A stretch of 64,000 nucleotides of DNA from Pseudomonas sp. GD03919 (GCF_029814935.1 NZ_CP104582.1:4526001-4590000), one strand, 5' to 3'. Shown: positions 9,265 to 21,957, numbered from the stretch's first letter. Numbers and translations are program-made. Notes: generated by a model not told the origin, from the letters alone.

Positions 9265-9306
9265 AAACCCCCACAGGCTCGCGCCGCATGGGGGTTTCCT
9301 TCTTTT
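9265..9306 (+). terminator. Rho-independent terminator after senC
   Basis: AAACCCCCA (9265-9273) can pair with TGGGGGTTT (9289-9297) around a 15-base loop. The stem is followed by the pyrimidine- and T-rich CCTTCTTTT. It lies about 90 bases after the senC stop and ends the oxidase operon. The rest of the gap up to 9352 shows nothing else. Confidence 0.8.
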
Positions 9307-9352
9307 GATCCGGCACTTGTGGCACCGGGAGCCTGAGTCCGCTCGGGCGAAC

Positions 9353-9756
9353 CTAACCCGCGTCGGCCGCAGGGGTGCTCAGCTCACAGCTCCAGAGTTC
9401 CAACGCCGGCTGGCTCGCTTGTGGCGGGCCGAGCCAGTCGCTCATCGGGCGACAACGCTGGTCAATACACAGTTGGTAATCCCCGGCTTCGGGCGTGCGC
9501 CCGACTCGCAGGGGTTGCAAAGGCGGTAGCTGACGCTGGTAGTGCCAGCTGCCATTGCGCAGTTCGGCGCCGTCGGGAATCTCCATGCCGGCACCGGAAC
9601 CCTTGACCCGCGCCTCACCGAGCAGCAGCCCCTCGGTGGTGACGCGGTAATCCTCTTCCCAGCGAATCTTTTCGATGCTGTGCGTCCAGGCCAGGGTGAA
9701 GGCCGGCGTGGGCAGCTCTGCCCACACCGCACCGGCCAAGCCCAGGCACAGGCCGA

Positions 9757-9760
<4 letters not shown>
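9353..9760 (-). CDS. DUF1850 protein linked to TAXI TRAP transporter
   Basis: The 135-residue product starts with a short hydrophobic, signal-like segment (MIGLCLGLAGAVWA) and continues as a small beta-rich domain with the WTHSIEKIRWEEDY signature of DUF1850. Genes of this family are regularly found with fused TRAP permeases of the TAXI type. It overlaps the permease stop by four bases, so the two are translationally coupled. The biochemical role is unknown; an accessory periplasmic role in substrate uptake is likely. Confidence 0.82.
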
Positions 9761-11784
<2,024 letters not shown>

Positions 11785-11830
11785 GCAGTGCACACCTCAT
11801 GACTACTTCGATTGCGGTGACAGAGTCGCC

Positions 11831-11862
11831 AACAAAACCCACCGCCAGCGGGCGACGGTTTT
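11831..11862 (-). terminator. Terminator-like hairpin between binding protein and permease genes
   Basis: On the minus strand an imperfect stem (ACCGTCGCC against GGCGGTGGGT) is followed by TTTTGTT. It lies downstream of the binding-protein gene and before the permease start. A partial terminator here would give more binding protein than permease, which is the usual need in TRAP systems. This is read by eye, not folded by software. Confidence 0.5.
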
Positions 11863-11883
11863 ATTCGCGCTTCTGTGAGAGCC

Positions 11884-11909
11884 GGGCCGCGACGGACTCG
11901 TCGCGGCCC
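11884..11909 (-). other. Perfect 11-bp stem-loop after binding-protein gene
   Basis: GGGCCGCGACG (11884-11894) and CGTCGCGGCCC (11899-11909) form an uninterrupted stem with a four-base loop, ten bases after the stop of the binding-protein gene. It has no U-tract of its own. It probably protects the 3' end of the binding-protein message or acts with the following terminator-like hairpin. Confidence 0.7.
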
Positions 11910-11918
11910 GTGTCGTAA

Positions 11919-12872
11919 TTACAGTACGCCGGCTTCCTTGTAGAAGCGCTCGGCACCCGGGTGCAGCGGAATCGGCAGGTTCTTGGTAGCGCTTTCCAGC
12001 TTGATGTCCTTGGCCGCAGAGTGAGCGGTGCCCAGGCGGTCAAGGTTGTCGAACATCAGCTTGGTCATTTGGTAGGCCACTTCGTCGGAGACGCCCTCGT
12101 GGGTGACCAGAATGTTGTTGATCGCCACGGTGGGCACATCGGCGTCCTGACCGTCATAGGTACCGGCCGGGATGGTGGCAGCCTCGTAGGCAGCGTTGTC
12201 GATCTTCGCGGTCACTTCGGCCGGAATGGCGACGAAGCTGATCTTCATGGTCGAAGCCAGATCACGAATGGCCGCCATGCCCAGACCGGAGGACTGCAGG
12301 GTGGCGTCCAGCTGACGGTTCTTGATCAGCTCGACCGACTCGGCATAGGGCAGGAACTCGACCTTGCCCATGTCCTGGTAGCTCAGGCCAGCGGCTTCGA
12401 AGATGGCGCGGGCGTTCAGCTCGGTGCCGGACTTCGGCGCGCCGACGGAGATGCGCTTGCCCTTGAGGTCTTCCAGAGTCTTGATACCGGATTCGGCGTT
12501 GGCGACGATCTGGATGTAGTTCGGGTAGGTGCCGGCAATGGCGCGGATCTTCTTCAGCGGCGCCTTGAAACCAGCGTCTTCGACACCGTTCCAGGCATCA
12601 CTGACCGAGTCACCGAGGGCGAACGCCAGCTCGCCACGACCGGCCTGCAGCAGGTTGAGGTTCTCTACCGAGGCCTTGGTCGCCTGCACCGAGGTCTTGG
12701 AGCCTTCGATACCGTTGCTGTACAGCTGTGACAGGGCTACGCCAATCGGGTAGTAAACACCGCTGGTGCCGCCGGTAAGGACGTTGATGAAAGTCGGTGC
12801 GGCGAGCACGGCGGTGCTGGCAGTGATGGCCGCAGCAGCGGCAAACAGGCTGATTTTCTTGGTCAGACGCAT
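11919..12872 (-). CDS. TAXI family TRAP transporter periplasmic binding protein
   Basis: This 317-residue protein is the substrate-binding component of the TRAP transporter encoded downstream. It has a cleaved signal peptide (basic start MRLTKK, hydrophobic core, cleavage near VLAAP) and the TAXI signature TGGTSGVYYPIG close to the mature N-terminus. Later segments (GAPKSGTELNARAIFEAAG, YAESVELIKNRQLDA) fit the two-lobed fold. Members bind glutamate, 2-oxoacids or other organic acids; the ligand here is unknown. Transcription probably starts at the sigma54 promoter 225 bases upstream. Confidence 0.92.
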   Translation of the reverse strand: MRLTKKISLFAAAAAITASTAVLAAPTFINVLTGGTSGVYYPIGVALSQLYSNGIEGSKTSVQATKASVENLNLLQAGRGELAFALGDSVSDAWNGVEDAGFKAPLKKIRAIAGTYPNYIQIVANAESGIKTLEDLKGKRISVGAPKSGTELNARAIFEAAGLSYQDMGKVEFLPYAESVELIKNRQLDATLQSSGLGMAAIRDLASTMKISFVAIPAEVTAKIDNAAYEAATIPAGTYDGQDADVPTVAINNILVTHEGVSDEVAYQMTKLMFDNLDRLGTAHSAAKDIKLESATKNLPIPLHPGAERFYKEAGVL

Positions 12873-13095
12873 GGAAGTATCTCCGTCGTTGTTATGGCTT
12901 TATGCAGAGTTTCACTTTAGACGACGCTACAAGGGCGCGACACAGGACAAGAGCCGCGACAGACGCGGTGGGGAGACGGCCCATGCACGGCAACGAGTGC
13001 GGCATGGCGCGAGGGACATGGCTGCTCATGGGCTGACCTCTTGTCATTGTTATGGTCGCCGCGTCGGCAAGGTGCTGCGCGGCTATGTCTGCCAT

Positions 13096-13111
13096 AGCAG
13101 ATGCCGTGCCA
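13096..13111 (-). promoter_or_regulatory. Sigma54 (-24/-12) promoter of the TRAP operon
   Basis: On the minus strand the sequence TGGCACGGCATCTGCT fits the sigma54 consensus: the invariant GG and GC are exactly spaced, and TGGCACG is complete. It points at the binding-protein gene, whose start is about 225 bases downstream. The next gene upstream encodes a DctD-like sigma54 activator, so the promoter and its regulator are neighbours. The 466-base gap also holds a REP pair (13229-13311); the stretch 13112-13228 is where activator sites would be expected, but none was clear by eye. Confidence 0.75.
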
Positions 13112-13228
13112 GAGCTGAAAAGCCCGAGATAGAGGGGTTTTATCTAAAGACCGATGGGTCATTGAGCGGGAAATCGCCTACATCCGTGATAGAGTCGGCA
13201 AAAATCCGCTTATTGAGGTACGCACCCT

Positions 13229-13311
13229 GTAGGAGTCGCGCCTCGCGGCGAATTGCAGCCATCGCGAAATAGCAAAAGCTTCGCCCCGGGGCGGGGCTCC
13301 CACAGGACAAG
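13229..13311. repeat. GTAG-type REP pair (GTAGGAG family)
   Basis: Two inverted GC-rich palindromes flank a short spacer. The left one begins GTAGGAGTCGCGCC and the right one ends GGGGCGGGGCTCCCAC. The same sequences recur near 28218-28445, 30230-30303 and 44227-44268. The pattern is that of RAYT-associated REP elements. Confidence 0.8.
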
Positions 13312-13338
13312 CCGGCTACCACACCGGCAGGCGGTACG

Positions 13339-14679
<1,341 letters not shown>

Positions 14680-14803
14680 GCCACCTCCTCTCGAGAACAG
14701 GCCGCAGTGTAGCCCGGATGAAATCCGCAGAGGCAACCCGCAGCCTAAGGATGAGAACCCAAGGAGCGGCTTTAGCCGCGATGGCCGAGCCTGCAAACCC
14801 TGG

Positions 14804-14882
14804 TCGTAGGGTGGATGACGCTGTTTGCATCCACCAAGATTGGGGGCCATCGGTGGATGGGTGAAGCGTCATCCACCCTACG
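14804..14882. repeat. Inverted repeat of the GTAGGGTGG family
   Basis: GTAGGGTGGATGACGCT at the left and its complement AGCGTCATCCACCCTAC at the right enclose about 40 bases. It lies in the 211-base gap between the kinase and regulator genes. The gap also has half of a GTAGCCCGGATG repeat near 14712 and a short GCGGCTTTAGCCGC palindrome near 14765. Confidence 0.85.
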
Positions 14883-14890
14883 CCACGGTA

Positions 14891-16642
14891 TCAAGGCGCG
14901 GCCGGCAGCCTCATGGTGAATACCGCACCCAGCTCACCGTTATGCGCCTCCAGCGTGCCGCCAAGATCGCGCACGATACCGTAGGACACCGCCAGCCCAA
15001 GCCCCAACCCCTGCCCTACCGGCTTGGTGGTGAAGAAGGGTTCGAACACCCGACCGAGGGTTTCTTCGGCAATACCACCGCCACTGTCCTCGACGCTGAG
15101 CAGGCAGCCATCGTCTTCGCGGGCGATGCGCACCAGGAGGATCCGCGTCTCGCTCTCGGCCATGGCATCGAGGGCGTTGTGCAGCAGATTGAGGATCACC
15201 TGTTCGATACGGATGGCATCGCCAAGCACTTCGACCTGGTCATCGATCTCTGTACGCAGCTCCACCTGCTCGCTGCGCATGCGTGGCGCCAACAGCTGCA
15301 GGGCATGCTCCAGCACATCACCGAGGCACAGGCGCTCGCTGAGGCCGGCCGGGGTCTTGCGGGCGAAGGTCTTGAGGTGGCTGGTCAGCGCGGCCATGCG
15401 CTGCAGCAGGCCATCGATACGCTGCAAGCCATCACGTACGGCTTCCGGGCGGCCGCTGTCGAGTAGCAGGCGCAGGCTGCCGAGCTGCATCTGCAGGGCG
15501 GTCAGCGGCTGGTTGATCTCATGCGCCAGGGCCGCCGACATCTGCCCCAGCGCGGCCATCTTGGCGGCATGCACCAGGCCATCCTGGGCCTCGCGCAGTT
15601 CGGCAGTGCGCAGCGCCACCTCGCGCTCCAGACGTTCGCGGATGCCGGCGTGCAAGCGCTGGTTCTTGCGCCGCTGGAAGAGAAACAGCAACAGAAAGGC
15701 GAAGGTCATCCACACCCCGGCAGCCGCCAGACGGTAACTGCGCATACTGTCGGCCAGGCCCAGCGGCTCGCTGAGCAGGTGCAGGGTCCAGCCCTCCTCG
15801 GGCAGGTGCAGGCGCTGCCAGAGATAATCCGCTGTACCGTCGGGGCCGTCGAAACCGGCCCAGTCGGCATCATCATCGACATGCCGGTGTACCTGATGCG
15901 CCAGCGGCTGCAGCGCCTGCTCGGCATAGCGGCGCACCTCCACCAGCTCGGCCCGCGCCCGCTCGTCGAGCGGCTGCAGGGCGCGGAAACGCCAGGCCGG
16001 CTTGTTGCTGAGAATCACCACCTGATAGCTGTCGGCGACCAGCAGCACACCGGGTTGATCGACCCATTGGCGCTGCAGCTCTTCCAGCTCAAGCTTGACC
16101 ACCAGCACGCCAAGCAGCTCGCCGTCATCATCGCGAACCACATGCGACAGGAAGTAACCGGGAATGCCAGTAGTCACGCCCACCGCGAAGTAACGCGCGC
16201 CGCCTTCACGAACCGCGTTCTGGAAGTACGGACGGAAGGCGTAGTTGTTGCCGACGAAGCTGCTCCAGTCGCGCCAGTTGCTGGCCACCAGGGTTTCACC
16301 ACGGGCATCGAGCAGGTACAGCACAGTAGAGCCGGCAGCCGCATTGAGCCGTTCCAGTCGCTGGTTCAGCGCCAGGCGCAGTTGGCGATCCTGTGGTGCG
16401 CGCAGCAGGCTACGGATGTCACTGTCCAGCGCCAGCACCTCGGGCACCGAGCTGAAGCGCTCGACCAGGGTGCGGATCGACTGCGCGTAGAGCTGCAGTT
16501 GTCCGCGGGCTTCGACGCTGCGCTCATCCCATGCACGTTCTTCGGCATAGCGGCCGCCCAGCCATAGGCTCAGCAGCAAGCCGGCGATAATTGCCAGCAC
16601 AGTGAGCAAAACGCGGTAGCGGGGGCGCTGCGGCAGAGGCAT
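14891..16642 (-). CDS. Sensor histidine kinase, DctB-like
   Basis: The 583-residue membrane kinase has an N-terminal helix, a large periplasmic double-PAS (dCache) sensor of about 250 residues, a second helix near residue 290, a coiled segment, and a cytoplasmic HisKA/HATPase core. The H-box is AALAHEINQPLTAL, the N-box NLLHNALDAM and the G1 box DSGGGI. DctB-type kinases sense dicarboxylates or related acids directly. It pairs with the DctD-like regulator downstream and probably reports the substrate of the adjacent TRAP system. The start at 16642 or eight codons upstream at 16666 cannot be separated; both have weak ribosome binding sites. Confidence 0.9.
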   Translation of the reverse strand: MPLPQRPRYRVLLTVLAIIAGLLLSLWLGGRYAEERAWDERSVEARGQLQLYAQSIRTLVERFSSVPEVLALDSDIRSLLRAPQDRQLRLALNQRLERLNAAAGSTVLYLLDARGETLVASNWRDWSSFVGNNYAFRPYFQNAVREGGARYFAVGVTTGIPGYFLSHVVRDDDGELLGVLVVKLELEELQRQWVDQPGVLLVADSYQVVILSNKPAWRFRALQPLDERARAELVEVRRYAEQALQPLAHQVHRHVDDDADWAGFDGPDGTADYLWQRLHLPEEGWTLHLLSEPLGLADSMRSYRLAAAGVWMTFAFLLLFLFQRRKNQRLHAGIRERLEREVALRTAELREAQDGLVHAAKMAALGQMSAALAHEINQPLTALQMQLGSLRLLLDSGRPEAVRDGLQRIDGLLQRMAALTSHLKTFARKTPAGLSERLCLGDVLEHALQLLAPRMRSEQVELRTEIDDQVEVLGDAIRIEQVILNLLHNALDAMAESETRILLVRIAREDDGCLLSVEDSGGGIAEETLGRVFEPFFTTKPVGQGLGLGLAVSYGIVRDLGGTLEAHNGELGAVFTMRLPAAP

Positions 16643-16693
16643 GGGCGGCTCGAGAAATATCCACATGCCACATCTTACTGCATCGGGCCGACC

Positions 16694-17701
16694 TTAACGG
16701 CGCCTGAGCAGGGCCACGAAGAACACCCCACCGATAGCCGCGGTGACGATGCCGATGGGCAGATCCTGCGGCGCTAGCCAGGTGCGCGCAGCGACATCGA
16801 CCCAGACCAGGAACAGCGCACCGAGCAATGCCGCCACCGGCAGCAGGCGACGATGCTCGGCACCGACCAGAAAGCGCGCCACGTGCGGCAGCATCAGGCC
16901 GACGAAGCCGATAGCGCCGGACAGCGACACCAGTACGCCGGTGAGCAGCGAGGCCACCACGAATACCAGCAGGCGCACCCGGCGCGGTTCCAGGCCCAGG
17001 CTTACCGCACTCTGCTCGCCGGCCATCAGCGCGTTCAGCGCGCGGCCCAGGCCGAGCAGCACGACCATTGCCAGCGCCAGGCACAGCGCCGGTAGCCAGA
17101 GCAGTTCCCAGCGCGCCAGGCCCAGGCCGCCGAGCATCCAGAACAGCACCGAGCTGGCCGCATGGGGGTTGCCCAGATACAGCAGCAGGTTGCTTGCCGC
17201 CATCATCACGAAGGACACCGCCACCCCGGCCAGCAGCAGGCGGTCGCTCTGCAGCCGGCCACTGCGACTGGCGATGGCCAGCACCAGCAGCATGCTCACC
17301 AACGCGCCGACGAAGGCCGCCAGCGGCAAGCTGAGCAGCCCAGCGAACTCGCCCAGGTAGAGCACCACGAGCACCGCACCGAAGGCCGCACCTGAGCTGA
17401 CGCCGAGCAGATGCGGATCGGCCAGCGGGTTGCGCGTCACGGCCTGCAGCACCGTGCCGACTAGCGCCAGCCCGGCGCCGACCAGCGCACCGAGCAGCAC
17501 CCGTGGCGCGCGCAGTTGCCAGACGATGCTGGCCTGACCGGCACTGACCGGCACCTCGGGCGCGATGCCGAATAGGTGCTGGCCGAGAATCGCCCACACC
17601 CGTTCGAGCGGCACCTGCGCCGCGCCGAAAGCCAGCGACAGCGAACAGGACAGCGCCAGCAGCACGCCCAGGCCAAGCAGCAACAGGCGAAAGCGCGTCA
17701 C
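16694..17701 (-). CDS. FecCD-type ABC permease, probable corrinoid importer (BtuC-like)
   Basis: A 335-residue inner-membrane permease of the FecCD/BtuC family with about ten helices. Family segments include LRAPRVLLGALVGAGLALVGTVLQAVTRNPLADPHLLGVSSGA and a late GAIGFVGLMLPHVAR that forms the ATPase-contact loop. It overlaps the binding-protein gene by four bases. The operon begins with a cobalamin riboswitch and a TonB receptor, so vitamin B12 or cobinamide is the likely substrate rather than a siderophore. The product ends the operon. Confidence 0.88.
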   Translation of the reverse strand: MTRFRLLLLGLGVLLALSCSLSLAFGAAQVPLERVWAILGQHLFGIAPEVPVSAGQASIVWQLRAPRVLLGALVGAGLALVGTVLQAVTRNPLADPHLLGVSSGAAFGAVLVVLYLGEFAGLLSLPLAAFVGALVSMLLVLAIASRSGRLQSDRLLLAGVAVSFVMMAASNLLLYLGNPHAASSVLFWMLGGLGLARWELLWLPALCLALAMVVLLGLGRALNALMAGEQSAVSLGLEPRRVRLLVFVVASLLTGVLVSLSGAIGFVGLMLPHVARFLVGAEHRRLLPVAALLGALFLVWVDVAARTWLAPQDLPIGIVTAAIGGVFFVALLRRR

Positions 17702-18672
17702 GGCGCAAAGGCCTCGGGATGCAGCGCAGCGGCCAGGGTTTCGATGGCGGCGGCGTTGTCCAGGCTCGGCGTGACGGCCAGATAGGGCAGCACCACAAAG
17801 CGCTTCTCTCGTATCGCGGTCACGCCCTGCAACGCCGGGTATTGCAGGAGAAAGTCGCGTTTCTGCGCCGCCGTGCGCTCGCCGTAGTCGACGATCAGGA
17901 TGACCTCGGGGTCTTGCTCGACCACCGCCTCCCAGCCCACCTTGATCCAGCTGCCGGCCACACCATCCATCACGTTGCGCCCGCCGGCCGCCTCGATAAG
18001 CGGCTGCGGCATGCCCAGGCGCCCGGCGCTGAAAGGCAGGTCTTCGCCGCTGTCGTAGACGAACACCCGCGGTCGAGCGGGCACCTCGCCCAGGCGCGCC
18101 TGCACGGCCGCCACCCGTGCCTGCATGCCCTGCACCAAAGCCTCGGCACGCTCCTCGACGGCGAAGATGCGGCCGAGGTTGCGCAGGTCGGTGTAGACAT
18201 CGTCGAGGCTGGCGACGCGGCCCGGCATGATGTGCGCGCAGGACTCGCTCAACTCGTACACCGGGATGCCGAAGCGCGCCAGGCTGGCCGGCGTCACCTC
18301 GCCGCCGATGCGCATGCCGTAGTTCCAGCCGGCGAAAACGAAGTCGGTGCCGGCATCCAGCAGGTTCTCCAGCGAGGGATAGCGCGCGGCCAGTTCGGGA
18401 AGGCCGTTCAACTGCGCGCGCATGCTTGGATCGAGGGTCTTCCAGCCGCTGATGCCGGTATAGCCGGCCATGCGTTCCTTCAGGCCCAGGGCCAGGAGCA
18501 TGGCGGTCATGTTGACGTCATGGCTGACAGCGCGCTGCGGCACCTGGGCGACGCTCACCTGACGGTCGCAACTGGTGACGGTCACGGCCCAGGCGGGGCT
18601 GGCCAGCAGCAGCGCCGAGAGCACGAGCGTGGGTAGGAGCGGCTTCAGCCGCGAATGGCACAGACTCATCAA
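17698..18672 (-). CDS. Periplasmic binding protein of corrinoid ABC importer (BtuF-like)
   Basis: A 324-residue class III binding protein with a signal peptide cleaved after the SPAWA segment. It has the family's two lobes joined by a long helix, and the early VPQRAVSHDVNMTAMLLALGLKERMAGY pattern of BtuF/FhuD-type proteins. It overlaps the ATPase gene and the permease gene by four bases on either side, so the three are made together. The riboswitch at the operon head points to a corrinoid ligand. Confidence 0.88.
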   Translation of the reverse strand: MMSLCHSRLKPLLPTLVLSALLLASPAWAVTVTSCDRQVSVAQVPQRAVSHDVNMTAMLLALGLKERMAGYTGISGWKTLDPSMRAQLNGLPELAARYPSLENLLDAGTDFVFAGWNYGMRIGGEVTPASLARFGIPVYELSESCAHIMPGRVASLDDVYTDLRNLGRIFAVEERAEALVQGMQARVAAVQARLGEVPARPRVFVYDSGEDLPFSAGRLGMPQPLIEAAGGRNVMDGVAGSWIKVGWEAVVEQDPEVILIVDYGERTAAQKRDFLLQYPALQGVTAIREKRFVVLPYLAVTPSLDNAAAIETLAAALHPEAFAP

Positions 18673-19505
18673 ACGATCCAGGTAATACGCGGATGCCCCG
18701 CCAGTGGATGGGTATCGACCAGCGCCTGCACGCCGAACACCTGCTGCAGCAGCTCGGCGGTCAGCACCTCGGCGGGGGTGCCAACGGCCACCAGGCGGCC
18801 CTGATCAATCACGCAGAGGCGGTCGCAAAAAGCCGCCGCCAGGTTCAGATCATGGAAGCTGGCCAGGGTCGCCAGGCCCAGCGATTTGATCTGCCGCAGC
18901 AGCTCGATCTGATAGCGCGGGTCAAGGTGGTTGGTCGGCTCGTCGAGGATCAGCAGTTGCGGCTGCTGCACCAACGCGCGGGCAAGCAAGGCACGCTGCT
19001 TCTCGCCACCGGACAGGCGGGCGAAATCCTGCTGCGCCCGTTCGCTCAGGCCGACCCGCGCCAGCGCCTCATCGACCAGGCGTCGATCCTCACCATCGTC
19101 GCCATCGAACAGCCCCTTGTGCGGCGTGCGGCCCATGGCCGCCACCTCGTGCACGCGCAGGCCGAAGTCCTGCGGAAACTCCTGCAGCACCACCGCCACG
19201 CGTTGCGCACTCCAGCGCGGGGAGCGCTGCCACAGCGCCTCACCGTCCAGTTCGACGCTGCCAGCACTGGGCTTCTGGAAGCGGTAGGCACAGCGCAGCA
19301 GGCTGGTCTTGCCGCTGCCGTTGGGGCCGATCAGACCGAGCAGCTCACCATCGCCGATCTCCAGATCGATGGCCTCGAGCAAGGCGCGCTGGCCATCCGG
19401 CGACCAGGCCAGATCACGGATGCGCAGGCGCGGCTCAGGCGCCGCCGTACGGCGGCTCGCGGGTGGCGGGAACAGACTGGCAGGCCAGCCAGCGGCACTA
19501 TTCAC
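18669..19505 (-). CDS. ABC transporter ATPase, probable corrinoid importer (BtuD-like)
   Basis: The ATP-binding subunit powers the importer. Walker A (GPNGSGKTSL), signature (RLSGGEKQRALLARAL), Walker B (LLILDEPTNHLD) and the switch histidine (LASFHDLN) are all intact. The N-terminus is unclear. A GTG at 19505 gives 278 residues, but no clear ribosome binding site was found, and the open frame continues to 19616 inside the receptor gene. Homology of the domain begins at about LRIRDLAWSPDG. Confidence 0.87.
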   Translation of the reverse strand: MNSAAGWPASLFPPPASRRTAAPEPRLRIRDLAWSPDGQRALLEAIDLEIGDGELLGLIGPNGSGKTSLLRCAYRFQKPSAGSVELDGEALWQRSPRWSAQRVAVVLQEFPQDFGLRVHEVAAMGRTPHKGLFDGDDGEDRRLVDEALARVGLSERAQQDFARLSGGEKQRALLARALVQQPQLLILDEPTNHLDPRYQIELLRQIKSLGLATLASFHDLNLAAAFCDRLCVIDQGRLVAVGTPAEVLTAELLQQVFGVQALVDTHPLAGHPRITWIV

Positions 19506-19554
19506 TGACACACAAAGTCTCCACGCGCGGCACGCCTGCACAGACACGCGCGCT

Positions 19555-21666
19555 TCAAAAGCTGTAATCCGCCGTGACGAAGAACGAACGCGGCGCGCCC
19601 AGGTACCACTGCTCACCGTCGCTGTTGGCGCTGGTGGCGTACTGGCGGTCGAACAGGTTGTTCAGCTCAAGGCCCAGGCGCACATCCGGCAACGCCTGCC
19701 AGGCGATGTTGGCGTCGACCACGGTGTAGCCGGGCACCTTGGCGGTGTTGGCCGTGTCGGCATAACGCGCATCGACATAACGCGCGCCGATACCGGCCTC
19801 CACGCCGCCACCAAGCGTCTTGTTCAGCCACAGGTTGGCGGTGCGCCGCGGCACGTCGGTCGGGCGATTGCCGCTGCGGTCGCCGCCGCCATCGATGAAG
19901 TCGTCGTACTCGGCGCGCACCAGGGCGGCGTTGGCCGACACCTGCCAGCCCTGACCCAGCGCCAGTTCCAGCGTGGCCTCCAGGCCATCGGACGACTGCT
20001 GGCCGATCTGCTCGGTGGGCGAGGTCGGCGTTTCGCGGCTGAGCAGCTTCTTCTTGACGATGTGGTAGGCGGCCAGCGTCCACTCGCCCTGGCCATTCCA
20101 GAACATCTGCTTGAGGCCGATTTCGCTCTGCCTGGCTTCGCTGAGGTCGAACTGCTGCTGCGTCGGGTTGAGGGTCAGCAGGTTGCTCACGCCCTCGGTG
20201 CTGGTGGCGTACTGGCCGTACAGCGACAGCTCCGGGGTCAGGGCGAAGACCAGGCCGGCGCGCCAGTTGTCTCCGCTCAGACTGCGGTCGGCGCTGCTGC
20301 CATCGATCAGGTTGTCGCGCTGCAGATGCACCTGATCGCGGCGCACGCCGGTCACCAGCGACAGGCGCTCGGTCAGCTGGGTGCGGTTCTCGGCGAACAG
20401 CGAGAACTGCCGCGCCAGGTTGCGCTCGCGCGGGCCGTAGCCGAGCGGATCGGTGCTCTGGTACTGGCCGCCGCCGGAGCCGGCCAGCGGCACGCTGTCG
20501 CTGAAACTGCTGGCGAAATCATGCTGGCGGGCGAAGTGGATGCGGTTGTAATCCACACCCACCACGGTACGACTGTCGAGCCCGAACAGGGCGTGATCGA
20601 GAGTGAAGGTCTGGCGGTCGCCGACCTGCTCCTGGGTGTGCTTGATCCGGTAGAACTCGCTGCGCTCGACCGTATCGCCCGGCTGCCAGCGATAGGCCTC
20701 GGCATTGCGCCAGTAGCGCTGGGTCTTGATGTAGTAGAGCTGGTTGCTGGCGCTGAGCGCGTTGCTGATGCGCCAGTCAGTCACCAGGCGGGTGATCTGG
20801 TCGTTGTAGCGGATATCCGCGTCGGCGACGTTGTAATTGCGCTCGCGGATGCTCTCGCGGTACTTGCCGGCCACCAGCGGCGTGCCGAGATAACGCATCG
20901 GGCTCTGCTCGCCATGATCGTGGGACAGGGTGAAGCTCAGGTCGTCATTGGCGTCCCAGCGCAGGGCGGCGCTGAGCGCCAGGCTATCCGAATCACCCCG
21001 GTCGACCCAGCCATTGCTGGCCTGCTGATTGATGTTGAAGCGGTAGCTCAGTTCGTCACTCAGCGAACCGCCGCTATCCAGGGCAGCCTGACGGCGGTCG
21101 TCGCTGCCGTAGCCGAGGCGCAGCTGGTTGCGGATCTCGCCGGCGAAGGGCTTCTTCGGCACCACGTTGATCACCGCGCCGGTGGCGCCCTCGCCGTAGA
21201 GCACAGAGGCCGGGCCGCGCAGCACGTCGATGCGCGCCACCGACCAGGTGTCCACCGGGAAGGTCACGGTGCCGGCGCCGACGTACTGGCGAGTACCGTC
21301 GTATAGCTGCATGGTCGCCGAGTGACCGGTGAAGCCGCGCGCCGATAGCGCGGTGCCGCCATTGCCGGGCGAGCCGATGCTGCTGATACCCGGCGTGCGG
21401 GTCACGGCGTCCTGCACCGAGAGGTTGTTGCGCCCACGTACCTCGGCGCCGCTCAGGCTGCTGGTGCTGGCCGGGGTTTGCAGGGCCGAAAGCTGCAGGC
21501 GCGAGCCGGACGTGGTGGGCGTATGCAGATCGCTCTCGCCCTCCTCGACAACGTGCGCCTGGACGGTGACGTCAGGCAGATCGACTGGAGAGGCGCTGGC
21601 CATGGCTGAAGCAGCCAATAGCAACGCGAACAATGCACAGGGTTGGAACAGGGGATAGCGCGCCAT
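19555..21666 (-). CDS. TonB-dependent receptor, probable corrinoid uptake (BtuB-type)
   Basis: An outer-membrane receptor of 703 residues. It has a signal peptide (to about ASASP), a plug domain with the DVLRGPASVLYGEGATGAVIN signature, and a 22-strand barrel ending in the phenylalanine-terminated FFVTADYSF. The start at 21666 has GGAAG six bases upstream. It is first in an operon with an ABC importer and lies directly behind a cobalamin riboswitch, so B12-type corrinoids are the likely cargo. By sequence alone it looks more like a siderophore receptor (FhuE/FoxA kind), so the substrate rests on the riboswitch. Confidence 0.85.
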   Translation of the reverse strand: MARYPLFQPCALFALLLAASAMASASPVDLPDVTVQAHVVEEGESDLHTPTTSGSRLQLSALQTPASTSSLSGAEVRGRNNLSVQDAVTRTPGISSIGSPGNGGTALSARGFTGHSATMQLYDGTRQYVGAGTVTFPVDTWSVARIDVLRGPASVLYGEGATGAVINVVPKKPFAGEIRNQLRLGYGSDDRRQAALDSGGSLSDELSYRFNINQQASNGWVDRGDSDSLALSAALRWDANDDLSFTLSHDHGEQSPMRYLGTPLVAGKYRESIRERNYNVADADIRYNDQITRLVTDWRISNALSASNQLYYIKTQRYWRNAEAYRWQPGDTVERSEFYRIKHTQEQVGDRQTFTLDHALFGLDSRTVVGVDYNRIHFARQHDFASSFSDSVPLAGSGGGQYQSTDPLGYGPRERNLARQFSLFAENRTQLTERLSLVTGVRRDQVHLQRDNLIDGSSADRSLSGDNWRAGLVFALTPELSLYGQYATSTEGVSNLLTLNPTQQQFDLSEARQSEIGLKQMFWNGQGEWTLAAYHIVKKKLLSRETPTSPTEQIGQQSSDGLEATLELALGQGWQVSANAALVRAEYDDFIDGGGDRSGNRPTDVPRRTANLWLNKTLGGGVEAGIGARYVDARYADTANTAKVPGYTVVDANIAWQALPDVRLGLELNNLFDRQYATSANSDGEQWYLGAPRSFFVTADYSF

Positions 21667-21788
21667 ATTGCTTCCATCGCAAAGAGAAAAGGCACGGCAA
21701 TCCGATGGAAATGCGCAACAGCAGACAGGGGCACGGCGGCGCCCTACTGGAGTCAACGCCCGCCCACCGCGGGTTGCCAGACAAACGA

Positions 21789-21957
21789 CTCCAGGCCGGT
21801 CTCCGGGCTTGCGAGGGTCATGAACGCATCGCCTTCCCATGCGCGTGGCGCACAGTGGCGTATCGATGCGGTCGCTCGCTTACCGTTGCGGGGGCAGCGT
21901 CGGACTTCAACCGACTTCCCGTTTCACCTCACGCACGGCGGCGTGAGACACCTGAAG
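21789..21957 (-). ncRNA. Cobalamin riboswitch (receptor/ABC operon)
   Basis: On the minus strand the element shows the conserved core GCCCCCGCAACGGTAA, GCCACTG, GGGAAGGCGATGC and AGCCCGGAGACCGGCC in order. A closing P1 stem pairs CTTCAGG at the 5' end with CCTGGAG at the 3' end. It ends about 120 bases before the receptor start and should shut off the uptake operon when cobalamin is plentiful. Confidence 0.95.
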
